Assembly: GCF_013167895.1 (NCBI RefSeq)
Contig: NZ_BLWC01000001.1
Span: 1,798,001-1,862,000, forward strand
Direction of reading: 5' to 3'
From: Streptomyces fulvorobeus
GTDB taxonomy: Bacteria > Actinomycetota > Actinomycetes > Streptomycetales > Streptomycetaceae
DNA length: 64,000 nucleotides
Shown here: positions 34,958 to 45,129 of the stretch, one piece after another
Position numbering within the stretch: position 1 is the stretch's first letter
Layout: every line of letters starts with the position of its first letter
Position numbers and translations under genes: made by a program
Notes under the pieces: model-generated
What the model saw: the letters and a program-made list of their open reading frames with translations, nothing else
Told to the model about the DNA's origin: nothing
Database searches by the model: none

Positions 34958-36287
34958 GCACTCTGGCGATCGTGCTGGCCGCCGCCCTGAGCTTGACCGT
35001 ATCGACCCAGCAGGCCCAGGCCGCGACGGTCACCGTCCAGGCCGAGTCCTACGCAGCCCAGTCGGGTGTCGCTTGGGAGGCGACCGGGGACACCGGGGGC
35101 GGGCAGAATGCCGCGTTCCTCGCCAACGGCGACTGGATGCGCTACGACAACGTCGACCTCGGCGCGGCCGGCCGGTTGACGGTATCGGCCCGGATCGCGT
35201 CCGCCGTCGGCTCGGGTACGGTGGAATTCCGGACCGGCAGCCTGACCGGACCACTGCTCGCCGTCATACCGGTCTCCCCGACCGGTGGTTGGCAGACCTG
35301 GGCCACACAGGCCACCGACGTCACCACCCACCCCACCGGGTCACAGACGGTGTTCGCCGTGCTGCGCAGCACGGCGGCCGGTGACTTCGTCAACATCAAC
35401 TGGTTCTCCTTCGTCGGCGCGGGCGACAGCCCGCGGCCGGATGGATCCCCATCGACCAGGCCAAGTGGGACGCCCAGTTGGCGCAGTTCCGTGCGATGAC
35501 GCCCGCCGCCGTGCCCGCCGGCATCGTCCGGGTCCCGGAGTTCAACGCCACCTGCTCCTACAGCCACTCCAAGCCGGACGACCCCATCGTCCTGCCGGGC
35601 CTGCCCGGTGCGTCCCACATGCACAGCTTCTTCGGCAACAAGAGCACCGACGCGTTCTCCACCACCCAGTCGCTGCTGACCAACACACCCACCAGTTGCA
35701 CCCCGGCAAACGACCTCTCGGCGTACTGGATCCCGACCCTGTACGAAGGCGACAAGGCCGTCGAAGCCGAGAGCATGATCGTGTACTACGGTTCCCGACT
35801 CATCGACCCCTCGGCGACCGTGCCCTTCCCACAGGGGTTCCGCATGATCGCGGGCAACGCCAAGACCCAGACGCCCACCCCGGCGGGCTCGCCGGGCCAG
35901 TACTGGTGCGCCGGCGAGGGCGGTGAGATCGGCCGCAGCGCCGACGGCAACTGGCCGCGCTGCGCCCCGAAGGCCCATCTCACCCATCAACTCGTCTTCC
36001 CCGACTGCTGGGACGGGAAGAACCTCGACAGTCCCGACCACAAGTCACACGTGGCGACCACCTACGACGGCAAGTGCAGCGGCGCCTACCCCGTCGCCAT
36101 CCCCAACATCTCCTTCGTCGTCAGCTATCCGACCAGCGGCAGCACCGCGGGCTTCCGGCTGGCCTCGGGCATGGCATCGTCCATCCACGGCGACTTCTTC
36201 AACGCCTGGGACAACGCCGGTCTCGGGCACCGCGTGAAGGACTGCATCACCCAGAAGGCCAAGTGCAACTCCGCCGGCACCTTCTGA
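34918..36287 (+). CDS. Secreted CBM6 plus DUF1996 protein (one-base frameshift)
   Basis: ATG 34918 has AAGGAAG upstream. Signal peptide to about residue 36 (TQQAQAA). A CBM6-type carbohydrate-binding module follows (VTVQAESYAAQSGV to VNINWFSFVG). A C-terminal DUF1996 domain reads FNATCSYSHSKPDDPIVLPG, SHMHSFFGNKSTDA and HLTHQLVFPDCWDGKNLDSP. Between them the frame breaks at the C run 35430-35432; one added C gives GDSPAAGWIPIDQAKWDAQL and a single protein of about 456 residues. DUF1996 proteins are secreted, Cys- and His-rich, of unknown enzymology, common in fungi and Streptomyces. The position after GH16 suggests action on fungal or plant wall polysaccharide. Confidence 0.82.
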
Positions 36288-36916
36288 CCCTGTGGTCGGC
36301 GTGCGCCATGGTGGTGGCGCTGCTGGCCGTCGGCTGCACCTCGCAGCCGACGGCCGGCTCGTCGCCGGGACCGGCCTTCAACGCCACCGACACCGCTTGG
36401 ATCCTGTTGATGATCCCCATGGCCGAGCGCGCACAACTCCTGACCGATCTGGCCCCCTCCCGCACGGCGGACCCGAGCCTGGCCCAGCTGGCGGCGAAGA
36501 CCGGATCGACACTGCGCGGAGACCTCCGCCGACTGCGCGCGGTGCTGCGTCTCTCAGGCGCCCCCGATACCCACCCCCACGAGGGACACGACATGCCGGG
36601 CATGGTGAGCCTCGGCACCCTCGAAAAGGCGGCAGCCACCAACGGCCAGGCGTTCGACCGGATCCTCATCGACGCGCTGCGCGCCGACTTCACGCAGTCC
36701 CGGTTGCTCTGCGCCGACGAGCAGACCCACGGCCAGGCCGACGAGGCGACGGAACTGGCCGCAGCCATCGCGAGGAGCACGGCCGAGCAGATCACCCAAC
36801 TGGACAAGCTGCGAGCAGCACAGCCTGCGACGTCCGGCGACGAGACCACGGTGGCGCCCGGGCCGGACGCCACCGTGTCCAGGACGTCTGTCGCCTCGCG
36901 GACCCCGGCACTGTAA
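36263..36916 (+). CDS. DUF305-type lipoprotein
   Basis: A 217-residue lipoprotein. GTG 36263, inside the end of the DUF1996 gene, gives a sound signal: basic MQLRRHLL, a hydrophobic run and the lipobox LLAVGC; ATG 36308 would leave too short a signal. The mature part is helical with HEGHDMPGMVS and repeats of the ferritin-like DUF305 kind (DTAWILLMIPMAERAQLL, FDRILIDALRADFTQSRLL). DUF305 proteins are often linked to metal handling. The 25-bp overlap suggests coupling with the DUF1996 protein, whose conserved His/Cys may also bind metal. Function unproven. Confidence 0.75.
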   Translation: MQLRRHLLTLWSACAMVVALLAVGCTSQPTAGSSPGPAFNATDTAWILLMIPMAERAQLLTDLAPSRTADPSLAQLAAKTGSTLRGDLRRLRAVLRLSGAPDTHPHEGHDMPGMVSLGTLEKAAATNGQAFDRILIDALRADFTQSRLLCADEQTHGQADEATELAAAIARSTAEQITQLDKLRAAQPATSGDETTVAPGPDATVSRTSVASRTPAL

Positions 36917-37080
36917 ATCGTTCGACTCAGACCCGAAACGCGCAGATCGATCACGACCCGATACGCCCCTGGCACACCCGCGATAGCGGCTGTGAGCATG
37001 CTGGACGTGGCAACGTGGACAGCGAGGCTGCGAACAGCCGTCACGCGGCAGCCAGTTTGGGGCGCGGGTTCGGTGTGGCG

Positions 37081-37423
37081 TCATTCGTGGAACCAGAGAA
37101 CCGTCATCCGGTCCTGGGTAGTCAGCAGTTGGGCCAGTCGGGCCTCGTCGCCGGCCACGAGTTGGCGGCCTCTAGGCGGAACTCGTACCGGCTCATACAG
37201 GGGGCGGGCCCGAGAGGAACTCGTGCGCACGCGGACCCCATCCGTCCGGTGCCGGCAGCACGTTCAGCGCCTCGACGTGCCTCATAGCCTGATCGGCATC
37301 AGCTGCCACTTCAGGGTGGGCCATCCGCGCCAGAAAGGTGAGCGGTACCTCGTCCGGTCCGTGGGAGAGCTCCAAGCGGGAGTCCTCGAAGATCCAGTGG
37401 TCGGGCGGGTCGTAGTTGTTCAA
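37081..37423 (-). pseudogene. AbiJ-like/short phage-defence-type fragment, frameshifted
   Basis: A minus-strand frame reads NNYDPPDHWIFEDSRLELSH, LTFLARMAHPEVAADADQA and LPAPDGWGPRAHEFLSGPPP, then stops. Removing one base in the GGCCCGCCCCC tract near 37198-37208 continues it as SGRPLYEPVRVPP to a stop at 37081, giving about 113 residues. The DGW-x-x-x-x-x-x-SGRPLY ending is like small proteins related to the AbiJ N-terminal region. The only start is TTG 37423. This break has the opposite sign to the others in the window. Confidence 0.45.
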
Positions 37424-37901
37424 CCGGTGCTGCGATATCGGCGCGGACGGTCGAAAGCTGACTGTTGCCGACTGGAGGTCGGTCCAGGAGCGTCGACATG
37501 CCGGTAAGCGCAGCGAAGCGGCTCATCTGACGGCCCTCGTCGCGCGGTGCCTCGCTGTAGTCCGGGCGGTGGCCGGTTCCAGATCCTTGAGGCTCAGCTC
37601 GATGCAGTAGGCGGGCGTCATCGGCTGCCGACGCCACAAGTCGGCCAGTACTCCGGCATCGAGGGGGTCGACGCCGCTCCCGTGCGCGAGGCGCATGCCG
37701 ACGCGGCGCGCTTCGCCGCAGTCGCTGCGACCGGGAGCACGATCCGGCACCGGGGATCCGCCCGGGGGCCGGGCTCCGGGTGCCGCGTCCACGGCCCACC
37801 TGATCAGGCACTTGTGAGCGGTCCCAAAAGAACCGAGCTCTTCTTGCCAAAATTTGCGTAAGGCTGATCGGTTTTTGCGTGTGCGGTGTATCTTGATCCT
37901 C
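37424..37901. other. Interval before the second LacI gene
   Basis: About 480 bp with no supported gene; open frames on both strands lack starts with ribosome sites. The last 100 bp are AT-richer and include TTGCGTAA (37854-37861) and a second TTTGCG copy about 20 bp later. LacI-family operators often have a TTGCGCAA-like core, so these may be autoregulatory sites. Confidence 0.4.
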
Positions 37902-38924
37902 GTGACGATGAAGCTGATGCGGGTGGCGGAGTTCGCGGGCGTGAGTGAAGTGACGGTCCGTCGGGTGCTCAACGGGAGTCCGGCGGTCGCCGAGGGCACG
38001 CGGGAGCGTGTCCTGAGGGCGCTTGATGTGATCGGGCTCCAGCGTCCGGCCGCCATGGCGGCGGAGCGTTCGCCGTTGGTGGGACTGGTGGTGCCCGACC
38101 TCCAGAACCCGGTGTTCCCGGCCTTCGCCGAGGCCCTGGCGGAACGCCTGAACAAGCGGGGATTCATTCCAGTTCTTTGCACCCGCACAGCTGACGGGGT
38201 GTCCGAGGCGAATTACATCGACATGCTCCTCGCGCAGGACATCGGGGGAATCATTTTCGTCGGCTCCAGCTACGCCGATGCCGGCACCGAGCAGGGGGCG
38301 GCACTGAAAGAGCGTCAGGTGCCCGTCGTGCTGGTCAACGCGGCTGATGAGAACCCGGACGCGGTGCAGGTCGCCGCTGACGACGCGTATGCCGTGCGGC
38401 AGGCGATGGTGCACCTGGACGGTATGGGGCATGAGCGCATAGGGCTGCTGATCGGCCCCGGCGGGCACGTTCCGTCCGCGAGGAAGCTCTCCGGTTTCGC
38501 GGACTTCTGGCAGGCCAAGGAGGTCGCGTCGGGGCGGTGGCTGCCCTGGGTCGCCCACGCCCTGTTCTCGCTGGAAGCGGGAGCCTCGGCCGTCCAGGAG
38601 CTGCTGCGCCAGGGTGTTACCGCTGTCATTTGCGGTAGCGATGTGCTGGCTCTCGGGGCCGTCCGGGGTGTGCGCCGCCGAGGGTTGGAGGTTCCGGGTG
38701 ACGTGTCGGTCGTCGGGTTCGACGATTCGGCGTTCATGGGATCCGTCGATCCGCCACTGACGACGTCCAGGCAGCCGGTGGCAGCCATGGCGGACGCGGC
38801 GGTGAACGGGCTGGTCGCGCAGATGGACGGCCGGCAGACGGCGGCCGGGGTGATCCTGTTCCAGGCGGAGTTGATCGTGCGGATGTCGACCGGACGCCCG
38901 CCCGCCTCTCCATCACAGGGCTAG
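37902..38924 (+). CDS. LacI-family regulator of the alpha-glucan locus
   Basis: A repressor of about 340 residues: helix-turn-helix MRVAEFAGVSEVTVRRVLNG, then ERSPLVGLVVPDLQNPVFPA at the start of the sugar-binding core and VPGDVSVVGFDDSAFMGSVD near its end. GTG 37902 or ATG 37908 are possible starts; neither has a strong ribosome site. It is followed in the same direction by an ABC sugar transporter, an alpha-1,3-glucanase and an alpha-glucosidase. It is thus the likely repressor of this operon, released by an alpha-linked glucose oligomer (inference). Confidence 0.88.
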   Translation: MTMKLMRVAEFAGVSEVTVRRVLNGSPAVAEGTRERVLRALDVIGLQRPAAMAAERSPLVGLVVPDLQNPVFPAFAEALAERLNKRGFIPVLCTRTADGVSEANYIDMLLAQDIGGIIFVGSSYADAGTEQGAALKERQVPVVLVNAADENPDAVQVAADDAYAVRQAMVHLDGMGHERIGLLIGPGGHVPSARKLSGFADFWQAKEVASGRWLPWVAHALFSLEAGASAVQELLRQGVTAVICGSDVLALGAVRGVRRRGLEVPGDVSVVGFDDSAFMGSVDPPLTTSRQPVAAMADAAVNGLVAQMDGRQTAAGVILFQAELIVRMSTGRPPASPSQG

Positions 38925-39048
38925 GTATCAATATTTTGCAACTTGTCATTGACTTTTTACAGCAGCGACTTCTACCTTCTGCATGTCTGCTGGCGCTTCG
39001 GTTGACAGAACCGGCGAGCGCGGCACATTCAAGGAAGGTCGGTCCGTC
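38925..39048 (+). promoter_or_regulatory. Promoter region of the sugar ABC operon
   Basis: A short AT-rich interval. TTTTGCAA (38934-38941) resembles the TTGCGTAA element before the upstream LacI gene and could be its operator. A TTGACT at 38949-38954 is a possible -35. AAGGAAGG lies before the start codon at 39049. Confidence 0.4.
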
Positions 39049-40404
39049 ATGGCTGGAACCCGAAGCCGTCGAAGTGTCATCGCCGCGGGCATAGCCTGCG
39101 CTCTCACCGGAGGGCTGGCAGCCTGCGGCGGCTCGCCCTCGTCGGGCACCAGGGACGGCGTGGTCACGATCACCGTGAACAACATGCCTCCGAAGACGCA
39201 GCCGGTGGACCGCAGGTACTTCGAGGAAGACGTCAGAGCCTTCGAGAAGGAACACCCGAAGATCAGGATTGACGCCCGTGAGGGGCAGATGGACCCCAAG
39301 ACGTTCTCCGCCAAGCTGGCCGGCGGCCAGCTGGAGGACGTCTACTACGTCTACTTCACCGACCCTGCCGGTCTCATCCAGCGGCGCCAGGGCGCCGACA
39401 TCAGCACGTACGTGAAGGACATGCCGTACTTCAAGGACATCAAGCCAGAGTTCTTGAAGGTGTTCACCGGTCCGGACGACAAGCTCTACGGCCTGCCCAA
39501 CGGGCAGTACTCACTGGGTCTGATCTACAACCGCGACCTGTTCAAGAAGGCCGGCCTGGACCCGGACGCCCCGCCGGCCACGTGGGAGGAGGTCCGCGAG
39601 GCCGCGAAGAAGATCAGCGCGCTGGGTGAGGGCACGGTCGGTTACGCCGACTACAGCAAGAACAACCAGGGCGGCTGGCACCTGACGTCATGGGTCTATT
39701 CCATGGGCGGTGACATCGCCGTGCGGAAGGACGGCGCGTGGAAGGCGGCCTTCGACAGCGAAGCCGGCCGCAATTCCCTGCAGATGCTGCACGACATGCG
39801 CTGGAGCGACAACTCGATGGGCTCCAGGCAGCTGCTGCAGATCGAGGACGTCCAGAAGATGATGGGCGCCGGCAAGCTCGGTATGTACATGGCCGGGCCG
39901 GACAACATCCCCACCATCGTCAAGCAGTTCGAGCGCGAGTACGAGGAGTACGGTGTGGCCGCCATGCCGGGCGAGGCGACCCTCGGCGGCGGGAACGGCT
40001 TCATGTTCAACCCCAGGGCGACGCCGGAGAAGATCAAGGCCGGCATCGAGTGGGTCCAGTGGAAGTACCTGAACCCCGACCGCACCGAGTTCGAGGACAA
40101 GCGCGCCTCAGGCAACGACGTGCCTATCGGCCTGCCGCTGGACCGGCTGTTCTCCGGACAGGCGCAGGCCAAGCAGGACGCGGCCCACGCCAAGTACGCC
40201 AACGTCCCGCAGGGCAACTACAAGCCGTTCGTCGAGCGGAACGCCGGCCTGGAGCAGAAGGTCGAGCCGCCGAACGCGCAGCAGATCTACACCGTCCTGG
40301 ACGGGGTCATGCAGGCGGTTCTGACGAAGAAGGACGCCGACCTCGACCAGCTGTTGGCTGATGCGTCCAAGAAGGTCGACGGCATACTCGCGACGGTCAA
40401 GTGA
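39049..40404 (+). CDS. Sugar ABC transporter substrate-binding lipoprotein
   Basis: A 451-residue extracellular solute-binding protein, family 1. The N-terminus MAGTRSRRSVIAAGIACALT with the lipobox LAACGG marks a lipoprotein with a twin-Arg-like start. The body has typical parts (FTGPDDKLYGLPNGQYSLGL, YNRDLFKKAGLDP, WHLTSWVYSMGG, GNGFMFNPRATPEKIKAGIE). ATG 39049 is taken since AAGGAAGG precedes it. With the two permeases it forms a CUT1 importer; the ATPase is absent, as is usual in Streptomyces where a shared MsiK serves many systems. The ligand is likely an oligosaccharide from alpha-glucan. Confidence 0.92.
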   Translation: MAGTRSRRSVIAAGIACALTGGLAACGGSPSSGTRDGVVTITVNNMPPKTQPVDRRYFEEDVRAFEKEHPKIRIDAREGQMDPKTFSAKLAGGQLEDVYYVYFTDPAGLIQRRQGADISTYVKDMPYFKDIKPEFLKVFTGPDDKLYGLPNGQYSLGLIYNRDLFKKAGLDPDAPPATWEEVREAAKKISALGEGTVGYADYSKNNQGGWHLTSWVYSMGGDIAVRKDGAWKAAFDSEAGRNSLQMLHDMRWSDNSMGSRQLLQIEDVQKMMGAGKLGMYMAGPDNIPTIVKQFEREYEEYGVAAMPGEATLGGGNGFMFNPRATPEKIKAGIEWVQWKYLNPDRTEFEDKRASGNDVPIGLPLDRLFSGQAQAKQDAAHAKYANVPQGNYKPFVERNAGLEQKVEPPNAQQIYTVLDGVMQAVLTKKDADLDQLLADASKKVDGILATVK

Positions 40405-40405
40405 C

Positions 40406-41358
40406 ATGGCGGCTCCGACCCTCATCCGGACACTCCGGACACCGAAACACGCCGACGAGCCGCAGAAGGACACCGTGAAGGCCCCCGAAGGCGTCGGCGC
40501 CGCATCCGCGAGAACCTCACCGCCTACGCGTTCCTCAGCGCGGGACTGCTCTGCTTCGCCCTGTTCTCCTGGTACCCGATCGTCAGAGGGCTGCTGCTGG
40601 GCTTCCAGGAGGTCACCTTCTCCCAGCCCGCCACCTGGGTGGGCTGGGAGAACTACCAGCGGCTCTTCGACGACCCGCTGTTCGCCACCGCGTGGACGAA
40701 CACCGGCTACTTCACCCTCCTGGCCCTCGTCTTCGGTTTCGCCGCCCCGTTCGCGGTCGCGGTGGTACTCAACGAGTTCCGCCACGCCCGCTCCTATCTG
40801 CGGATGACGGTCTATCTGCCGGTGATGCTGCCGCCGATCGTCACCATGCTGCTGTGGCGCTGGTTCTACGATCCGGGCCCGGGCCTGTTCAACAACGTCC
40901 TGGAGGTCTTCCACCTGCCGGCCCAGCAGTGGTTGGAGTCGGAACACCTCGCCATGATCTCCCTGGTCCTGGTCGCCACCTGGGCCAACATGGGCACGAC
41001 CACACTGATCTACCTCGCGGCGCTCGGATCGATCCCCGGTGAGCTGTACGAGGCGGCCGAACTGGACGGCGCGTCCGTCCGCCAGCGGCTGCGGCACGTG
41101 ACGATCCCGCAGATGCGGTTCATCCTGATGATCACCTTGCTGCTCCAGGTCATCGGGACCATGCAGGTGTTCGTCGAACCGTTCGTCCTGACCGGCGGAG
41201 GCCCCGACGACGCCACCGTCACCGTCCTGCTGCTGCTCTACCGGTACGCGTTCGTCTACAACGACTTCGGCATGGCCAGTGCCATGAGCACCCTGCTGTT
41301 CGTCGTCCTGGGGCTGTTCGCCGCGCTCTATCTGCGCCTGACCCGCAGCAAGGGCTGA
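40406..41358 (+). CDS. Sugar ABC permease, MalF type (one-base frameshift)
   Basis: A six-helix CUT1 permease. The start is ATG 40406, one base after the substrate-binding gene. The frame breaks at the C run 40482-40486: MAAPTLIRTLRTPKHADEPQ leads into the run; one added C gives KAPRRRRRRIRENLTAYAFL and joins the rest, for about 317 residues. The EAA loop is YEAAELDGASVRQRLRHVTI. Membrane segments follow from AFLSAGLLCFALFSWYPIV to STLLFVVLGLFAALYL. Confidence 0.88.
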
Positions 41359-41368
41359 AAGGAAGACC

Positions 41369-42256
41369 ATGCCCGCCGCCTCCACCGAGCGTACGCTCAT
41401 CGCCCCCAGCGAGATGAACCGCCGCACCGGCCGCCTCCTCTACCGGTTCGTCCTGGTCCTGACCGTCCTCGGCTTCACCCTCGCGTTCGTCTTCCCTCTG
41501 TACTGGATGGCCAGCGGCGCACTCAAGTCCTCCGCCGAACTGGCCGACCCGGACCCGAGTCTGCTGCCGCAGAGCTGGCACCCGGAGTCCTACAGCCAGG
41601 CATGGACCAACGTGGGCCTCGGCCAGTACTTCCTCAACACGCTGCTGCTGGCCGTGGGGGCCTGGCTCATCCAGCTCCTGGTCGACGTCGCCGCCGCCTA
41701 CGCCTTGTCGAAGCTGCGCCCCGTCCTCGGCAACGTCGTCCTCGGCATGATGCTGGCCACCCTCATGCTCCCGGTGTCCGCGTTGCTGGTTCCGACGTAC
41801 CTGACCGTCGCCGACCTGCCGTTCATCCATGTCAACCTGATCAACACTCCCTGGGCGATCTGGTTGCCGGCCTGCGCCAACGCCTTCAACATCTTCATCC
41901 TCAAGAGGTTCTTCGACCAGATTCCCGCCGAACTGCTGGAATCGGCACGGCTGGACGGTGCCGGACCCGTTCGCGTACTGCTGTGGGTCGTGCTTCCGCT
42001 GTCCCGCCCCGTCCTCGCGGTGGTCTCGATCTTCGCGGTCGTCGGCGTCTGGAAGGACTTCCTCTGGCCGCTGCTCGTCCTGCCCGACCCGGCACGCCAG
42101 CCCATCACCGTCGCCCTCAACCGCTTGGCCGAGTTCATGCCCGCCAACCAGCTCCTGGCCGGCATGGTCATGGCCTCCATTCCGCTGCTGGTCATCTTCC
42201 TGATCTTCCAGCGGCACATCATCGCCGGACTGACCGCCGGCAGCCTCAAGGGCTGA
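41369..42256 (+). CDS. Sugar ABC permease, MalG type
   Basis: A 295-residue CUT1 permease with six membrane helices, the first VLVLTVLGFTLAFVFPLYWM. The EAA loop is LLESARLDGAGPVRVLLWVV, followed by PLSRPVLAVVSIFAVVGVWK. It lies 10 bp after the MalF-type gene with AAAGGAAG as ribosome site. It completes the import channel. The next gene, the extracellular glucanase, follows after 216 bp in the same direction. Confidence 0.92.
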   Translation: MPAASTERTLIAPSEMNRRTGRLLYRFVLVLTVLGFTLAFVFPLYWMASGALKSSAELADPDPSLLPQSWHPESYSQAWTNVGLGQYFLNTLLLAVGAWLIQLLVDVAAAYALSKLRPVLGNVVLGMMLATLMLPVSALLVPTYLTVADLPFIHVNLINTPWAIWLPACANAFNIFILKRFFDQIPAELLESARLDGAGPVRVLLWVVLPLSRPVLAVVSIFAVVGVWKDFLWPLLVLPDPARQPITVALNRLAEFMPANQLLAGMVMASIPLLVIFLIFQRHIIAGLTAGSLKG

Positions 42257-42472
42257 ACCGGCACCACGCCCCACCTGGCACCCGCTTCCCCGCCGCCCCG
42301 GGGGAAGCGCGCCTCCCTCTGCCGGCCAAGTGCTGCCCATCCACTACCAGGGCACCACCCATGGCCTACGCCTCGCGCCGACGCGGGCATCCCAGCCCAG
42401 TGGCGCAATCCCCGCCGGCCCCGCCGGCACCTCCAGGGCCGAACCGCCCCTGCACCGGAAGGACACACCGCT

Positions 42473-45037
42473 GTGTCGACCCCACGGACAACCCCCCTCC
42501 CCAGAACCACTTCCGCGATATCCGCCCTCCTCCTCGCCCTCGCCGGCACCGTCTCCTACAGCCTGGCAGCGCCGGCTCCGGCCTATGCCGCCAGTACCAC
42601 CCTGGAAGCCGAGGCGGCGGGGCTGTCGGGTGGTGCGGTCGTACAGCGGGAGCACACCGGCTACACCGGCACCGGCTACGTCGGTGGTTTCACCGACGCC
42701 AACAAGGGCCGGGCCTCGACCACCTACAGCGTGCAGTCGGCGTACGCGGGCACCGGGTCGGTCAAGGTCCGCTACGCCAACGGCACCGGGTCGGCCAAGA
42801 CGCTGACCTTGTCGGCAGGCGGAGTCACTGTGCGCCAGGTCACCCTGCCGGCCACCAGTAACTGGTCCACCTGGTCCACGGCCGAGATTCCTCACGCCTT
42901 CACCAAGGGCACCAACACGATCGCCCTGACGTTCACGGCCGGCGACAGCGGCAACGTCAATCTGGACAACCTCTCCGCCACCACCCCCGACGCCGAGCAG
43001 CCCGGCGACCCTTCCGTCATCCAGGCCGAGTCCGCGGGGCTGTCGGGCGGTGCGGTGGTGCAGCGGGAACACGCCGGCTACACCGGAACCGGTTACGTCG
43101 GCGGTTTCACCGACGGCAACAAGGGCCGCGCCTCCCTCTCCACCAGCGTGCAGTCCGCCTACGACGGTGCGGGCACCGTCACCGTCCGCTACGCCAACGG
43201 CACCGGCTCCAACAAGACACTGACCCTGTCCATGGGCGGGGCAACCACCCAGGTCACCCTGCCGGCCACCAGCGGCTGGTCCACCTGGTCCACCACCGCG
43301 GTGCCGGTCTCCTACGCCAAGGGCACCAACACCGTCGCGCTGACCTTCACCAGCAGCGACAGCGGCAACGTCAACATCGACCACCTCACCGCGGCCACTC
43401 CCGCCGGCCCCGGCGATCCCGGCGGTCCGGGCGAACCGGCCCCGGGCGGCGTCGGCGCCACCCTGCCCTTCACCACCTACGAGGCCGAAGCGGGCCGGAC
43501 CAACGCCACGCCCATCGGCCCCGACCGCACCTACCTCACCCCGGCCTCGGAGGCATCCGGTCGTAAAGCCGTCAAGCTGACACGGACCGGTGACTACGTC
43601 GAGTTCACGCTGACCAAACCCGCCAACGCGATCAACCTGCGGTACTCCCTGCCGGACAGCAGTGACGGACGGGGCATCGACGCCTCCCTCAGCGTCTACG
43701 CGGACGGCCAGGCGCTGCCCGACCTCCCGCTGACCTCGCGCTACGCCTGGGTGTACGGCAACTACCCGTACACCAACAGCCCAGGCGAGGGGAAGGGCCA
43801 CCGCTTCTTCGACGAGACCCGCCTCAGCCTCGGCAGGACGCTGCCGGCCAACACCGTCCTGCGCCTCCAGAAGGACGCCGCGGACACCGCCGCCTCCTAC
43901 ACCGTCGACCTGTTGGAGGCGGAGGAGACCGGCGCGGTCGGTACCCTGCCCAGTGGCTACGTCTCCGCCAGGAACCTCGGCGTCACACCGAACGACAACC
44001 AGGACGACACCTCCGCCCTCAACACCGCACTGGAGAGGGCCAAGAGCCAGGGCGCGGGCCTGTGGCTGCCCGCCGGCACCTACACGATCTCCGACCACAT
44101 CAACCTCTCGGGGGTGAAGCTGCGCGGCGCGGGCGTCTGGCACACCGTCCTGCGCGGCACCGGCCTCAAGGGCGGCCTGCTCGGCCGGGGCGGCACCAGC
44201 ACCGTCGAGGACCTGATGATCGACGGCCAGAACACCGTCCGTGACGATGCGGGTGGACACGCGGCGATCGAAGGTGACTTCGGCACCAACTCCGTCATCC
44301 GCAACGTCTGGATCCAGCACACCAAGGTCGGCCTGTGGATCACCGCACCGACCGACGGTCTGAAGGCCGCCGACCTGCGTATCCGCAACACCTACGCCGA
44401 CGGCGTCAACCTGCGCGGCAACGTACGGAACACCGTCGTCTCCAACAGCAGCATCCGCGGGACGGGCGACGACGGCATGGCCATGTGGTCGGACCCGGAC
44501 TCGGTCAGCGACAGCGCCTTCCGTAACAACACCATCCAGTTGCCCACGCTGGCCAACGGCGCCGCCATCTACGGCGGCAGCGGCAACAGCATCGAGAACA
44601 ACCTCATCTCCGACACCGTCACCTCCGCCGCGGGCGTCGCCGTCAGCACCCGCTTCGGGGTGCCGTTCAGCGGCACCACCACGGTCTCCGGCAACGTCCT
44701 GCGCCGTACCGGCAGCATGGAACTCAACTGGAACGCCAAGCTCGGCGCCGTCTGGGTCTACGCCGACGTCCACCCGATCACCACCCCGGTGATCATCACC
44801 GGCAACACTGTCGCCGACAGCACCCACAGCGGCCTGCTCGTCTCCTACCTGAAGAACGTGGCCGACCTCCGGGTCTCCAGTACCACCATCGACACCACCG
44901 GCCATCACGGCATCGAGATCAACGCCTCCGGCAAGGGCACCTTCACCGGCGTCACCGTCCGCGCCACCGCGGGTGAGCCGCTGAACGCGGCCGGTGGCTT
45001 CACCGTCCAGCGCGGCAGCGGAAACTCCGGCTGGTAA
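42473..45037 (+). CDS. Secreted alpha-1,3-glucanase/mycodextranase-like (GH87) with two CBM35-like modules
   Basis: An 854-residue secreted protein. GTG 42473 with GGAAGGA upstream; signal peptide to about residue 40 (APAYAAS). Two similar binding modules follow (residues about 42-170 and 180-305), each with EAEAAGLSGGAVVQREHTGY or a near copy and ending SGNVNLDNL or SGNVNIDHL. After a Gly/Pro linker comes the GH87-type catalytic region: a beta-sandwich start (YEAEAGRTNATPIG), YAWVYGNYPYTNSPGEGKGH, then a right-handed beta-helix with GTGDDGMAMWSD holding likely catalytic Asps. GH87 enzymes cut alpha-1,3-glucan or nigeran of fungal walls. A pectate-lyase-like helix is the alternative reading. 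A long open frame on the complementary strand is a shadow. Confidence 0.82.
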   Translation: MSTPRTTPLPRTTSAISALLLALAGTVSYSLAAPAPAYAASTTLEAEAAGLSGGAVVQREHTGYTGTGYVGGFTDANKGRASTTYSVQSAYAGTGSVKVRYANGTGSAKTLTLSAGGVTVRQVTLPATSNWSTWSTAEIPHAFTKGTNTIALTFTAGDSGNVNLDNLSATTPDAEQPGDPSVIQAESAGLSGGAVVQREHAGYTGTGYVGGFTDGNKGRASLSTSVQSAYDGAGTVTVRYANGTGSNKTLTLSMGGATTQVTLPATSGWSTWSTTAVPVSYAKGTNTVALTFTSSDSGNVNIDHLTAATPAGPGDPGGPGEPAPGGVGATLPFTTYEAEAGRTNATPIGPDRTYLTPASEASGRKAVKLTRTGDYVEFTLTKPANAINLRYSLPDSSDGRGIDASLSVYADGQALPDLPLTSRYAWVYGNYPYTNSPGEGKGHRFFDETRLSLGRTLPANTVLRLQKDAADTAASYTVDLLEAEETGAVGTLPSGYVSARNLGVTPNDNQDDTSALNTALERAKSQGAGLWLPAGTYTISDHINLSGVKLRGAGVWHTVLRGTGLKGGLLGRGGTSTVEDLMIDGQNTVRDDAGGHAAIEGDFGTNSVIRNVWIQHTKVGLWITAPTDGLKAADLRIRNTYADGVNLRGNVRNTVVSNSSIRGTGDDGMAMWSDPDSVSDSAFRNNTIQLPTLANGAAIYGGSGNSIENNLISDTVTSAAGVAVSTRFGVPFSGTTTVSGNVLRRTGSMELNWNAKLGAVWVYADVHPITTPVIITGNTVADSTHSGLLVSYLKNVADLRVSSTTIDTTGHHGIEINASGKGTFTGVTVRATAGEPLNAAGGFTVQRGSGNSGW

Positions 45038-45129
45038 ACCCGCCGACCGACCGCGGGCCCGCCCCGGCCCAAGTCTCCCCGCCGGCCGGGCCCGCACCCT
45101 TCACGCACTCCCAGACAAGGCAGGTTGCA

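Noticed and set aside
42344..45097. 917-codon minus-strand open frame
   Set aside because: Shadow of the GH87-like gene: Gly/Val/Asp-rich, no family match, no ribosome site.
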